From contig JBAMJV010001316.1 in assembly GCA_037951105.1 (NCBI GenBank), positions 186,001 to 250,000 of the forward strand: a stretch of 64,000 nt of DNA. Direction: 5' to 3'. Positions within the stretch are counted from its first letter, which is position 1; every line of letters begins with the position of its first letter. A program made the position numbers and the translations under genes. This document shows positions 12,340 through 24,823 of the stretch, piece after piece. The DNA is from Echinarachnius parma. Taxonomy: Eukaryota; Echinodermata; Echinoidea; Clypeasteroida; Echinarachniidae. Below the pieces are notes generated by a model. It saw only the letters and a program-made list of their open reading frames with translations, ran no database searches and was not told the origin of the DNA.

Positions 12340-13119
12340 GGGCAATTCCACGCCAAAGTGGACATAAAGTGGAAATATCAAATGAGGATTATTTCTGATT
12401 TTGTTTATTTTTTCTGGATTGTTTGTTCATAAATCATGATCACATAATGATATCTTTCAGTTTACATGCTTAAAAAAAATATTAGGCGTCTCCTGATAGG
12501 AGAAACAGACACCATACATGAAACTACACACATGGGACTACACAGTGCCTATTTCTAGATTTTCTTCATTTTTTGCAATCCTTTCTAGTATTTTTCTGTT
12601 TTAAGGTACCAAATTGGATGATTGAATATCACAATATGTGTTCAGATGAAAATTTCAGTCTTTTGAGTGCCCTAAAGTATATTTTTAATGAATCAAAAAC
12701 TCTGTCCTTCCGTTACTGTCCTTCCGTTACCGAACAGTGAATCAATCAACTTCTTGTAAATAATATACCAATAGACATATTTTTTCAAATAAGTGTTGTA
12801 ATACTCTTTGAATATTAGGGAAAGGACTATGAGCCAATATAACATGATAGTCCTCTTAACTTCACAGAGATTGGATCATAACTAAACAACTTGAAAATCC
12901 ATGTCCATTTTGGCGTCCTTCCGTTACCGGCCTCATTAGTGTCCATATCTAATTCACGTAATGTAAAAAAAATAATTAAAAAATAGGAAATCAAAGGTGT
13001 CCCACCAAGAGTCTCAGAAATGTAATTTACAATGATCAATCATAAGCAGGATCCTGGAATTATTTGATTCAATTTTGAAAATTGCATCTGAATGTCCTTC
13101 CGTTACCGTGGAATTGCCC
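12340..13119 (+). mobile_element. Element with GGGCAATTCCACG ends (family P)
   Basis: The 780-bp element is bounded by GGGCAATTCCACG and CGTGGAATTGCCC and flanked by ATAA on both sides (12336-12339, 13120-13123). Its right part carries repeated GTCCTTCCGTTAC motifs (about 12704, 12718, 12914 and 13093). No coding capacity. Confidence 0.75.
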
Positions 13120-13123
13120 ATAA

Positions 13124-13280
13124 GGTGTTTGAGTCACTTGTAGAAATAAATGGCTCTATTCAAAGAGCCATAGTTTTCTTATTTCTTGACCGATTGTGCT
13201 CAACATTTCAGGAACTATTCATCCTATTTTAGTGCCTTATAGTGAATACAACAATTTGTCTGGATTTCATTGTCCTTTAA
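13124..13280 (-). mobile_element. Half of a TTAAAGGACAATGAAA element (family O), copy 1
   Basis: It matches the arms of the foldback element at 50660-51235, including AATGGCTCT, and ends ATTTCATTGTCCTTTAA. The missing half was probably lost next to family P. Its terminal TTAA is shared with the following family C element. Confidence 0.65.
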
Positions 13281-13800
13281 AGGTACACTTGAGTATTGGT
13301 ACTTCCCGAAATGCCCCATGACACTAAATTGGCTGGATTTAATTCCATTTGAAAGTTCATTGAATAAAACTTATGAAATGAGAATCATTCCCTTTCGAAT
13401 GCTCTCATAGTTGTAAAATTTAATTTCAAAATATTTTATTTATATATATCGTCTGGCTAGACGATATCTTGACTTTTTTTTAAATACATAAAATGCTTTA
13501 AATACACTTCTTTCAAAAAATTCAAGAGGTTTTTAAATAGTTGTTGATGATATCTCTATTTAACCATTATTTTAACAAAACATCTCAATGCACATTTTTT
13601 AATGAAAAATGGTTGAAACCAATGATTTTTTAGAGAGCGCCCTCTTGAGTTGTAACAGACATTTTGTAATGATAACCGGGTTTTTACATCTCGTTTGTAA
13701 TTTTCTATACCTTTCGAGCATGGTGGAGTTATAACTATTAGTTTGTACTGTAACTGTGCAGGTTTTGGTTAATAAAATTTAGTTTAACCAAAACTCAACT
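13277..13800 (-). mobile_element. Family C inverted-repeat element, copy 1
   Basis: It begins TTTAAAGGTACACTTGAGTA and ends ACCAAAACTCAACTATTC, and aligns in reverse complement with 19955-20484. It shares TGCTCGAAAGGTATA-type and GAGGGCGCT-type internal blocks with the copy at 29023-29565. Confidence 0.75.
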
Positions 13801-14211
13801 ATTCTTACTAAAGAAAGGTAACATCTTTAGTATGCCATTCCATCAACAAGTTCACAAAAATATGTTTCCAGAAAAAAAAAAATAATAATTGGAAACGCAT
13901 CACCATTCTAAAGCATGCGTTCATGCGGTCTGAATTACGCAGACTGCTATGTATGCGGTGAATTGCAACGTGTGCAGAGCGAACGAATCGCCCGGGAATC
14001 TATTGTTTGCAAACGTGTGCGTTGGCGCACTCGCAAATGGTTGGCCTGTATGGAACCAGGAAATAGCAGTGGTTCCGTAAGTGGTGGAAATGAATTGCTT
14101 TGTTTATGAATTACACAACCCTTTGCAAAATGTTGGGTATCTATTTGATATCACAAAATGGTACCAAAACATATAATAATATGTTGTTTTTTGCCTGGTG
14201 GTCCTCTTTAA
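13801..14211 (-). mobile_element. Family D inverted-repeat element, copy 1
   Basis: It is the reverse complement of 36827-37266 and ends GCCTGGTGGTCCTCTTTAA. The 64-codon frame from 13915 lies wholly inside and is not a gene. Confidence 0.8.
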
Positions 14212-14483
14212 CTTCGAATGCACTGACTGTGTTAAGAATTTTTTTTCATCATCACAAGTTTGTAGAATATCACTTGAGGACATAGTATTTGTTTTATGCA
14301 AAATATTTTTTGTTTAAATTGTCGTTTTTAAGCAGACCTTTATAATATTTTTTTCTTGTAAAGAAACGCTATTCAACATGCAAGTTTATTGTTTATTGTA
14401 GGTAACAAACCATTGGGAGTAACAGCTCTGCATAGATTTCTTTTTTATATATGAAATTATTAGCTAATAAACATGAACATATA

Positions 14484-16033
14484 AACCCCTCAAAAAAAGT
14501 TCGGAAACTCAAGTTTGATCGATTATATCTATTTTCTTATGAAATTATAATGGTAATATTTGGTATCACTTGAAAGAGTGTGTATACCTCTTTAAAATGA
14601 TACCAAATTCGTAAGCATCACGAGCACGAGGTATGCGCAGTATATTTGAGAATGGGGGAATGTCAGAAGTGAAATGTCACAAAATGCGCCCAAAAACTTC
14701 AGTTGAAAGGTCCGACACCCATATCACGGTCTTTCTCAAGTTCAAATTCTTTCGACGATGAATATAGAGATACTGTTAAAAATGGTGTCAGACAAAAGCC
14801 TGTTTAATTATCTTTCCAATGACACCTCACTTGGAACGATTACGAAAGCCGGGTAGGTACAATAAAGGTGAATATTGGGGAAGATCGACAGCAAAATGTA
14901 AACAAAATGCATTTGATTGTGTATTTGATTGCATCCAAAAATTACTTTTTGTGGGGATATTTTAGTACTTTACTTTACATGATCATTATGAAATTCAACA
15001 TCATGTTGAAGCGTGTTAATTTGTCAATAAAATAATGCCCCATTCATAGTGGTTATGTGATTGAGGTGTGTGTAATACCTCTAAATGTATGGGGCTCAAA
15101 ATGATACGTTGCAATGTCGACTTTCTACCGTTTGATATGTGGTAATAAGGGCATACCTACACGGTCAAAGAGGGCGCTAATATGCCAGTTCTGGCCAGTT
15201 TGCGTAGGTTTAGAGAAATTTGATGCATTTTCAATACATCAAGTTTGTGAGTTTCCTGTACCGCACACTCACATTCAGCATAATCATTGCAAATGAGATA
15301 TCATATTAAAGATAAATTAACGAGCTTTCCGATAGTGCAACACGGAATGATGATACCGGAATCTTGAAACAAGAAGCCACGGTCTTAAATTCATAGCATT
15401 AATAGACCCCCATATCCGGTTTTACTGCACACACCCCAATAGCATAATTATTACAGGTGAGACATGATTTTAAGGAAAAATAAACACGCTTTTACATGAT
15501 GTTAAATTTACTGATGATTATGCAATGTAAAACCCAAAAACATCTCCTTCAATAGTCGTTTTCGATGCAATGCCTTCAATTTCACAAAATGAAATGCATT
15601 TTGCAACATTTCACTTTCGGCCCTCCCCATATTCAGCTGTACCATACTTAACCTGTTAATAAAATTGTTACGGACATAATTGTATTGAAAAGATACGACA
15701 CATGGGCTTTAAAATGATACCAAATTTGATAAGTTTAAATCATTTGAACACGCTACAATCTTCGATACAACTTGAACATTAAAAAATACGACACAAGAGT
15801 CAAATTTCCCAATTGAATACTTTCGGCCCATTTTGCGACATTTGACTTCTGACCGTCCTCCATTCTGAAACGCACTGCGTATTCCCTGATTTGAAATAAA
15901 TGACAAATAATGTACCATTTTAAAGGGAAATCATCATGCATTGCAATGACACTAAAAGAAAAAAAATACAATTTGACAATAAGAGTGATATAATCGATCA
16001 AAGTTGAGTTTCCAAACTTTTTTTGAGGGTTTT
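14484..16033 (+). mobile_element. 1.55-kb element with ~45-bp terminal inverted repeats (family E)
   Basis: The left end AACCCCTCAAAAAAAGTTCG and right end reading GAACTTTTTTTGAGGGTTTT-like (16013-16033) continue inward as about 45 bp of inverted repeat that includes GATCGATTATATC. The interior repeats CTTTAAAATGATACCAAAT near both ends. There is no transposase frame, so it is non-autonomous. The size, long inverted repeats and flanking TA suggest a Tc1/mariner-like or similar source, which is an inference. Confidence 0.75.
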
Positions 16034-17449
16034 AGATGAAAAGTTGAAAACATTATATCCAGCAAAACAGAAATTTGATCATGAATATGAAAACATGTTT
16101 TTACCATGTTACAAATATTTGGTTATAAACATTTACATGACAAGACAATTATTGTCTTCATAAAAGAACATGTATAATTTATATATGTATATGTTATACT
16201 ATAAAATGTAACTATTGCCAGCACATATTCCCTATGAAATCAATACATCAGTGGTGTAGCCAGCATTAGCACGAGGGGAGGGGGGAGAGGCGAGGTCCCC
16301 CATTTATAAGAGCAACAGGAGCTAAAAATAAGAATGACCTTATAAAAATATATTATGTATTTTATTCATTTGTTTCTCCACTAGTGAGGCAACAGCCCCC
16401 CCCCCCCCCCCCTCCCCAAGTTACCCTTCTGGAAAACATGAAATACCGACACACAACACAACATACAATACAGGAAAGGACAAGGCTTTATCTTTATAAA
16501 AGAACATTTAATTGACAATTTATAGTTTTTAAAAACATACAATTTACCAGTACATGTATAAAATATATTCTCTACAAAATCAAGGAAGTTAATTATTTCT
16601 ATGCATTTTCTACCAAAGCAGACACTGGTAAAAAGATAAATCTCCACATAAACCTACCATTTAATAGTTCAGGCTATTACTGTCATTCTTAGAAAAGGAA
16701 TAAAAGTCATACAATCATTTCATACAAAAGAATGTCAAGAAATGTCACGTACAGTCAAATATGCATATATTTACATTCAAGTATAATTTATGTACGATTT
16801 ATTATTCTACACTATCAGAGTCTATCAGACACTGTTCCTCCAGAAGGTACATGTAATAACATATCAATGCTAAAAATTAACTTTTTTGCATTGTTGCCCA
16901 GTTGGGCAAGCAAATACAAGATTTATCAAATTCTAGTGGCCTGTAACCTAAATCTGGTGGCCACAAACAAAGAAAAACATTACAAATTATGTATATTTGG
17001 TTGCTCATTTGGGTGAGTGGGATTTAGCATCAATGAATTTCGGTGGCCCGAAGTTAATTTTTAGCAGTGACATAATATAGCTCTCCTGGAGCCGAACTTG
17101 GCTGTGTCCTGACAACAGACAAATGCCAATTTATTTAAATCTGATAGTACCATCAAAGAGTTTGCCTATTATTGGTTTATCTGTCATTGATTCATTGTCA
17201 CGCTTGGCAAACAGACAAAGTGACAGTCTTTCACTTCCGCTCTTTCTGCTACTCTTCTGTCATTTGAGTAAATGATGACAGTATCCAAAGTCCAAACAGT
17301 CTCATATATCTCTAGAAATAGTCTCCACAAGCCACAGGATATTTGATTTGATAGACTTCATGCAGAACTTTAGTCTATCTAACTCCAGTTGGTCAATTCA
17401 TCCAGGCGATCATATGGATTTTTTAAACAAAATGTCCATAGAGATGCTT
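16034..17449. other. Intergenic; homopolymer C run and scattered repeat ends
   Basis: No exon recognised. CAGTGGTGTAGCC near 16250 and a C run at 16397-16412 look like remnants of a CAGTGGCG-type element. Confidence 0.35.
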
Positions 17450-17560
17450 GGGCGTAGATACTTACGTAATACCTATTCATCAGGGGGGGGGGGGATGAAT
17501 GAATAGATCATCACCCCCTGATGAAATTATCAACGGCAGATCTATTCTACATCTACGCCC
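17450..17560. mobile_element. Small GGGCGTAGAT-bounded inverted repeat
   Basis: GGGCGTAGAT at the left and ATCTACGCCC at the right bound about 110 bp. Inside, CTATTCATCAGGGG pairs with CCCCTGATG, so the unit is a small hairpin-forming element. Confidence 0.6.
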
Positions 17561-17812
17561 ATGCTTACTGCGAGCAGAGATCTTGCTTTAGCTTGAAAAA
17601 TATACTCGACTCTATCTCCCAAAGAGCAATTTAAAAGAAATACTGAATATTTTTACCTGTAAATATAAATAAGATCCAAAGAATATTCTCGAGATGCATT
17701 TCGTGTATTAGCATGGCTGTATGATATACATTCAAATTCAAAATTCCTAAAATCAGGCCCGTCGGAAGGAATTTTAAAGTGGTACGGTTTCAGTGGGGGG
17801 TCTGGGCAGTGG

Positions 17813-17935
17813 CGTAGCGAGGGTTAACGGATTGGGAGTGGAGCGACCAAGCCCGAAGGCGCGAAGGGCCTGAGGAGGGGGGGGGGGGGTGTGGGAGGGG
17901 GGTGTCCCCCCTCCCACCCCCCCATGGTAGGGAGC
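17813..17935. repeat. CAGTGGCGTAGCGAGGG-type repeat fragment with G/C palindrome
   Basis: It starts GGCAGTGGCGTAGCGAGGG, a common end of dispersed non-autonomous elements, and contains a GTGGGAGGGGGGTGTCCCCC palindrome at about 17890-17925. The other end is not clear. Confidence 0.45.
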
Positions 17936-18125
17936 TTTTGCAAATTTCACTCGAAATAATGCAATCTGGTGCATACCTTGGAAGGAAATTTGATAATACT
18001 AAATTAAAGAAATCATGACTTAAAGGGATAGTTGAGTTCTGGTAAAGAGAGTACAGTTTTGGTCAAACGGAGGGATGGCCCATTCAGCGCCGTCTATGCA
18101 GACATTGCTGTTCTACCATGGGGTC

Positions 18126-18305
18126 CATCAGTATTCGGTGATAAAATATGAACTCAATATTCGTTTTTTCACTAGGTAAACAGTGTTCGTTTTCTTTCAA
18201 ACTTTCACAAATCTTTCAATTGTATTTTACAATGATATTGATATAGGATTGAAGTCTCAAATGTCATTTTGTGCAATATCTGACACTTTACAGGGATCAC
18301 TTTAA
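18126..18305 (+). mobile_element. Family F element, truncated copy
   Basis: It matches 48427-48600 and the reverse complement of 53171-53345, ending GACACTTTACAGGGATCACTTTAA. Only the right end is present. Confidence 0.75.
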
Positions 18306-19151
18306 TTTGCTCTCATACTCTAGAAACTTAATTTAATATACCAACAAAAAATATACTGATGGCACTCTAGTCGAAAAAATGTTTTGCCCCTTTCTCACAT
18401 TAATGCTGAGAAGGTAAAACCATGGTAACGCTAAATACTGTATAAAACTGCTGAGAAATGAGGGATGATATGAACACTACCCCCAGAGTGTCCACTCTCC
18501 CCTGACAAATACTTGATTTAAGACCTTACTTGCTTATGGGTGTACATACATGTAGCAACTAGCAAATAATTTTTTAACATACTTGTTGAAGGGTATGAAA
18601 TGATACTGATTACTTGTTTAGGGTATATTTATTGTCTCCTACGAATACTTGTTCAGGGTACTTTTTAGAAGTCTGTGGTCCTGCACGATACCCCCTGTCA
18701 ATGGAGAGTGGACCCCTGGGAAACTACCATAGGTTCGTACATATAGTAATTGAAAGTATCTTGAGGACAATTTCAAATTAAATTTTAAATAAAAAAAGGA
18801 GAAATTTAAAAACCCAACACCTGTTTCATGAACCTGTTAGAATTCACAAGGAATTATGCCATATGTATGAGAACCATTTAAGTTACAAGTGAGTTTTATC
18901 CATTTAGTAAAAAGTTACAAAATCCCTTTAAAACCCCAAACTCATTTAGTAATTCGTTCATTTTTTTTCTCTTTCTAATCATTAATTGATATGGAAGGAT
19001 GCCAAGTCATAAACAAGGGTTACTTTGGACAGTCATTAAAAACAATTTGGTCAATTTCACAAAGCTACAAAATCTCTTTCAAGAAATCCATATCATATTA
19101 AAGCAATAACCGGTAGTAATTGTAGTAAATAATCAAATTATATATATATAT
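18306..19151. other. Intergenic, no feature recognised
   Basis: AT-rich with no exon-like open frame. Confidence 0.3.
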
Positions 19152-19581
19152 ATGTGACCTTACACCACAAAACGACCAATAAGTCGGGAAAACTGATTTT
19201 GCTGGTTTCCATAAAACAGTAAAATAGAAGCCATTACCTTTAAAATGGTACATAATTTGTCATATTTGGACTAAGCAAAACTTTTCAAAATTAATGCCAA
19301 AGATATGGAATATGGCTGAAGCATTTTTAAAATAAGGGAGAAACGGGCCTGTCTATTCAAGTGCTGTAATAAGATCACATTTATTAAATGAAAATTTTAT
19401 GTTTTCAAGAACATGATTTCTGAAGCTCAAAATTTATCAAAAAGGTAGATTAAGATATATGCTTATTCAGGAAATATCAAAATCCTAAATCTCATATTTT
19501 GAACAAAATTTGACTATTTTAGCTAATAAAAGAGAAACTACCACAGCGACATAACGGTCGTTTTGTGGTGTAAGGTCACAT
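19152..19581. mobile_element. Inverted-repeat element with ATGTGACCTTACACCACAAA ends (family G)
   Basis: The 430-bp element has 26-bp terminal inverted repeats (start ATGTGACCTTACACCACAAA, end TTTGTGGTGTAAGGTCACAT) and lies in a TATA-repeat context, which suggests TA-type target use. No coding capacity. Confidence 0.85.
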
Positions 19582-19954
19582 ATATGTTCTCTTCCATTCT
19601 ACTCAATATTTGACAATGAGAAAGATGCAATTAGTAGACTATAAACCAGGGGGGAATCGACTTTGGACACTATTTTAAGTTTCATGTTTGCTCAACATTC
19701 ATCAAATAATCTTTCACAAAATATTACAGTCAATTATTGTCATACATGCTGGCCTATACAAACATTTACCAGTAATTCAGTTTGTATCTGAAAAAAATAT
19801 ATATATCGTTCCTATAAAAACATTTAATTATGTTTTATTTTTATCTGAACAAATAATATTCCAGGACATATCAACAAATTAAAATGTAATAAATATAATT
19901 ATTACTTTTCAAAACATAATGATAACTCCAATAATAACTCCATTACAACTAAAG

Positions 19955-20484
19955 TTAAAGGGATAGTTGAGTTTTGGTCAAACTGAATTATGTACCATTA
20001 CAGTACAAACTAAATACATGAAGTTATAACTCCACCATGCTCGAAAGGTATACACAATTTTACAAACAATTAAGTAAAACCGGGTTATCATTCAAAAAGA
20101 GCTGTTACAACTCAAGAGGGCACTCTCTAAAACTCATTGGTTTGTGCATGTGCATGTGATGTTTTGTTAAAATAATCATTAAATAGTAAAAACCATCAAT
20201 AACTATCTAAAAACCTCTTTAAATTTAATAAAAAAACTTTTTTTTTAATTTTTTGAAAAAAGTGTATTTTAAAAGCATTTTATGTATTTTTTTTAAAGTC
20301 AAGATATCGCCTGGCCAGACAATATATTTTTTTGAAATCAAATTTTACAACTATGAAAGCATTCGAAAGGGACTGATTCTCATTTCACATGTTTTATTCA
20401 ATGAACTTTCAAATGGAATTAAAACTAACCAATTTAGTGTCAAAGGGCATTTTGGGAAGTACCAATACTCAAGTGTACATTTAA
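19955..20484 (+). mobile_element. Family C inverted-repeat element, copy 2
   Basis: It starts TTAAAGGGATAGTTGAGTTT and ends CAATACTCAAGTGTACATTTAA-like. It is the best preserved copy and aligns with 13277-13800 in the opposite orientation. Confidence 0.8.
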
Positions 20485-22129
20485 TACAATCTGTTTCTCA
20501 AGTATAGTTCTACAACAAATATACTGTATAATTCAATTTTAAGTAAATATATGCCTGAAATGCCTAGAAGTAAGTGAGCTTTTTACGTTTGGTTACAAAT
20601 TTGGTATTAAATTATATTATTTTACATTATCACAATACCAAGAAAATATTAATTAAATTTGTATTGTTATTTTAGGCCAGACTTCTAACATCCGATACAA
20701 GAACATACAAGAACGCTGTTGTTGTTGTTGTTTGGTGGCAATCAGGGTGTGACTACTGTTCCAATTACGTTTCTATTCATTATTCATATATTTTAAAATT
20801 ATAATAACATTTCATAAATCATCAACAAAAATTTGCTATGGCACCGATATAAGTATCGCAATATTTTTTTCCAACAATATATTATATACCTATTGCCTTT
20901 ATATAAACATTATCCTTATTTCAATGCACAACTCTCACATAGGGACTCCCACAACAATTATGTGGAGCATATATATGTGGAACATATTACCTGGAGTCAT
21001 AAATAGTTAATATGCATGTCAACTTCAATTCTGGTTACTGCATATTATGTACAATACTTCCATGGACCACTGTTTAAGCAAAAAACTACAAATATGTAGT
21101 TATCATCAATATACTATAGTATTATTACTGGCATATATATTTTTACAAATAAATTTTCAACATGAATCATTATAATAAACTGTACTAGTCCCTGAACTTA
21201 CAACAGTTCGGCTACTGCCCCTTCATCTCTCTCACAGCTTTGGCTTTAATTGATCACTGAAAACCCCAAAACGTTTGGTTGAAAATGATAGTTTGTAGCC
21301 CCTTGTATTTGTATTGCAGTGATGTACCTGTGTTGTGCTGGTAACATAATATTTGCGATGTTTACAGCAGTATAGCCTTTTTGCTAACTATAATCAGCGG
21401 TGTGTGCCTGGTTGGATTACATTTTTTGCGAAGTACGCACGTTTCTAGCTTACTTTTCTTTTTAGTTTTAGTCAGTCTAAATTAACAGGAAAAAAACGTC
21501 TAAGTGATCAATGAACATGGTTACAAAATAAGTAACTAAGTTTACTTACCTAATAAATCAAAGTGGCACTGAAAGTATGTTCATCAATTAAAAGTTATGA
21601 TCCACCGGTCCCACTCGCAATTGTTACCCACTGGCCCCGAATTCCAACACGCGCACCAGTTCTTTGCTCGACACATTACGGCAACGCTTTCATCGAACAA
21701 GTCGTACCCATTCCAAGGACAATAACAACGTAAACAATTCCATTGAATGCACGGAGAGCCGAGTCGCTTATCTTTGGAAGGGGGCGCTAGGCTGCGAACG
21801 GCATAAGAGAAAAGTTTCTAATACCTCCTTGGTTATACCGTATAGTATGTGATCTGACCGCTCCTAAATCAATTAAACTCCACACTCTCTCTCTTATACA
21901 GTACCTATTTATACTCTAAGTCATATTCTCCTCTGGTCTCCTCCTCTACCCCGTCTTCCATCCTCCTCTACCCCCGTCTACCACCCCCCTCTCCCCTCTG
22001 TTATAGAGCCCTTGATGAGCTCCTTTTTACATTTTCATCCGTGTCGACCACGTGTGCCTCCCCTGATGGGGCCCTGCTACTCTCCCATCTGAACACCACC
22101 CCACCCCCACCACCATCACCACATGCATT
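20485..22129. other. Intergenic, no coding exon recognised
   Basis: Several short frames occur (for example near 21664-21852) but none has a recognisable motif or paired splice sites. CT-rich sequence lies at 21930-22020. Confidence 0.3.
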
Positions 22130-22560
22130 ATTATTATTATACCCCCGCCAAAACGAAGTTTGAAAGGGGTTATATAAATATAAAAATCAGCGTTCGGTCG
22201 GTCGGGCGGTCGGTTGGTCCGTTGCAAAAAGTTTTTGCCGCGAACTACTTTCACAGTTTTTGATCAATTTTAATGAAATTTGGTACACTTAATGTTGTTA
22301 AGGTGAGGGCGTGCAAGACACTTTTTTTTTAAATGTTGGATAAGGCATTGCCATGGTAACCACAATTTTGACCAAAAATAGGAAAATCTTGTGGAGCGAA
22401 CTGAGCGAAATGCTTCCACAGTATTTGAGCAATTTTAATTAAATTTGGTACACTAATGTTGTTAAAGTTGTGCAAGACATATTTTTTTGCTATGGTAACC
22501 ACAACTTTGCACCAAAAATGGCAAGAATGTGCAAAAAGATCAGAAGCAAACTACTAATCA
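22130..22560. repeat. Dispersed repeat with GGTCGGTCGGGCGG block
   Basis: After an ATT microsatellite the sequence reads CCCCCGCCAAAACGAAGTTT and GTTCGGTCGGTCGGGCGG, then contains two diverged copies of a ~170-bp unit (AATTTTAATGAAATTTGGTA and AATTTTAATTAAATTTGGTA). This is repetitive DNA; the class is unknown. Confidence 0.5.
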
Positions 22561-23000
22561 AGCCAATGTAATCCAATGTCTAAGTGCAGTTGCATCAACA
22601 CAGATATTTCAAGCCCTATCAATTTCATAATTTTGTATCATATTAAGTGCTATATGCTATATTAAACCTATCATCATTATTGTTATTATTATTATTATTA
22701 TAATTATTATTATTACATTATACAGCATTGGTGACCAATTTAAGAATAAAAAAAGGCACACTCTATGCAAATATTATTATCTATTTTAACTTATGAACTA
22801 CTTCACAACAAACTGTATCAATTATCAAAGCAAAGATAGTAATTCAAAATGGAATTAATTTTCCAAAAATTACTTCTCACGAGAGGTAACATGCGTACCA
22901 TCAATAACATCAGTAAGTAATAAAGTATTCCAGAGGCGAGATTTGCATTGTCACAATGTACATAATAACATTCTTGAAATACAAAAATTGTAAAATATTA

Positions 23001-23080
23001 ATGGGTATTGTTATAACTCCCATGTGTATCAACTTCAACTATGGGTATTGTTATAACTCCCATGTGTATCAACTTCAACT
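23001..23080 (+). repeat. Perfect 40-bp tandem duplication
   Basis: Two identical 40-bp units, each containing TGGGTATTGTTATAACTCCC, lie head to tail. Confidence 0.95.
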
Positions 23081-23159
23081 AACTTATTTATCACATGATT
23101 GAACTTCCACTTGCACATGCACTTGCACATGCACTTGCACAGCACCCATCTGATCAAAG

Positions 23160-23435
23160 TCATGCATATATACTACACAAAAGCATTAGTTTGTGTCGCT
23201 GATTGTCCCTATGAGGCCGCCATCGATTTCAAGCTTACAGCTCATGATGGCGGTCTCCTGCGTTTATGTGCTTTATTTATTACTTCAAATTGATAATTAT
23301 TTGTTGTACTTTTCTTTATGTATAATTATCACTTGTAATTATATTGTTAATATTTGAAATACATTTTGTACAATTATGATTATGTATTGTTTTGAAAAAA
23401 TGCAGAAATAAAACAAACAAACAAACAAACAAACA
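23160..23435 (+). mobile_element. Probable 3' end of a retroposon with (AAAC)n tail
   Basis: A non-coding tail region rich in TGTATTG and TTTTGTA motifs ends GCAGAAATAAAACAAACAAAC, an AATAAA followed by a simple-repeat tail. That is the usual shape of a 3' non-LTR element end. The family is not identified. Confidence 0.4.
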
Positions 23436-23639
23436 TAGGTACTTGTACATGTAAGTGTCAAAATAATTAAATCATTGTAAAACAATAAAACAAAACCTAA
23501 TTTGTATTATCTCAATTGCCAATCTGCAAGATATTTTATGCAAAAAGAAATATACAGCATATCAGTATTTAGCGGGACCAAAACATGAAAAGTATGATAA
23601 TAAACAAAGCAAATCTAGTATCCAAACCTTTTTTTGGGG

Positions 23640-23880
23640 GGGGGGGGGGGTGGGACACACCTTGTGGATTTCTTTAGTTTACACAGACATCGTGGACACA
23701 TTTAAAGACAGATTGAAATTCCATTTGTTTCAAACATCATTTAAGTAGACCTTCTTTCTTCCCTGTCCCCTTCTTCCTTCTTGTCTGCCAAGTTCACTAT
23801 ACTATCCTTTCTTGTGCGCTTTGAGCACCTTATTAGGTGGATATTGCGCAATATAAATATTGATCATTACTAATTATATT
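23640..23880 (+). mobile_element. Non-LTR retrotransposon (CR1/L2-like) 3' remnant
   Basis: Positions 23692-23748 read VDTFKDRLKFHLFQTSFK then stop, the typical C-terminal end of CR1/L2-like reverse transcriptase open frames. Downstream come GCGCTTTGAGCACC and ATTGCGCAATATAAAT, a known kind of 3' tail for such elements. Only the last part is present. Confidence 0.65.
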
Positions 23881-24265
23881 CCCTTTATATGTATCATATT
23901 GTTTCGACAAATTTGTGTCCAATGTACCATCATTATGATATATAAACATGAGGAGGCCTGATTGGAGAAGAAAAGGGTTTAATTTATTTGCCCATTGTGA
24001 TTACTGAGCAAGCCATTACATATAATGTCAGAGGAGGGAGGTGACAAGGTGAGGTGGAAGGAAGATATAATATAAAGCAACGTTTTTCGAAATCAAAATA
24101 TAAGGGGGAATACTCTGTGTATAAGGGGCAAATGCATAAATTATATCCATTTTATAAGTTGTTACATTAAATTTCTTACATGATGTGCACCCCATGCAGT
24201 TGGGGGCATCATGATGGGGATCAGTCTCCCTGAGGTGGTATTATGCGTATTATGTAAGTTCATCC

Positions 24266-24304
24266 TAAAGTTGATCTTAGGAGTTAATCTTAAGATCAAC
24301 TTTA
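24266..24304. repeat. Hairpin upstream of DPP3
   Basis: TAAAGTTGATCTTA (24266-24279) and TAAGATCAACTTTA (24291-24304) form a perfect 14-bp stem with an 11-base loop. A looser relative of the same words (AATTGATCC, AATATCAAC) follows at about 24328-24346. Confidence 0.8.
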
Positions 24305-24451
24305 AGACCAACGTACAGAATACCAAAATTGATCCTAATATCAACTTTTCCTTACAGAATACTACTCCAGGGATCTGTACGGACTGGGATGAGGGAGCCG
24401 GAGATGCATGTCCGTGCATAAGATGAGAATGCGGAGTTTGTTTGCAGTACC

Positions 24452-24484
24452 AAGAAGAAGAAGAAGAAGAAGAAGAAGAAGAAG
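24452..24484 (+). repeat. (AAG)n microsatellite
   Basis: About eleven AAG units. They explain the arginine-rich and serine-rich spurious frames around them. Confidence 0.95.
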
Positions 24485-24520
24485 ACCGAATAGGCGAATT
24501 CGATCGAAAAGTTTGACATT

Positions 24521-24551
24521 TGCGCACGCGCAGTTAGATTTGAAACACGTG
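24521..24551 (+). promoter_or_regulatory. Candidate DPP3 promoter: NRF-1-type site and E-box
   Basis: TGCGCACGCGCA at 24521-24532 fits the NRF-1 palindromic consensus, and CACGTG at 24546-24551 is an E-box. Both lie about 350-380 bp upstream of the DPP3 start codon in an island of raised CpG. No TATA box is evident. The transcription start is not known. Confidence 0.45.
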
Positions 24552-24823
24552 AGCGTCATCGATCCAGCTGCGATCTCAGCTCAGACTCAGAGTCTTGCTT
24601 GTGAGTTGTGTGTTGTTGCGAGTTGCGACCGACTGATCATCTTTGACTACTTATTCTGACATAATCGTCTAATTTACCTAATTTAGATATTTCACGTGTA
24701 ACTCAATAGGTCTTTCTATTTTTTGGTGACAAAAAGTAGGCAAGACGGACACGGCGATCACAAGCGTTACCGAATTCGAACACTGTCACTGTAGCTGCTT
24801 CTACCGAGTCTCCAGATACAAGC

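Noticed and set aside
24408..24659. Arginine-rich frame before DPP3
   Set aside because: Comes from the AAG microsatellite; no homologous protein features.
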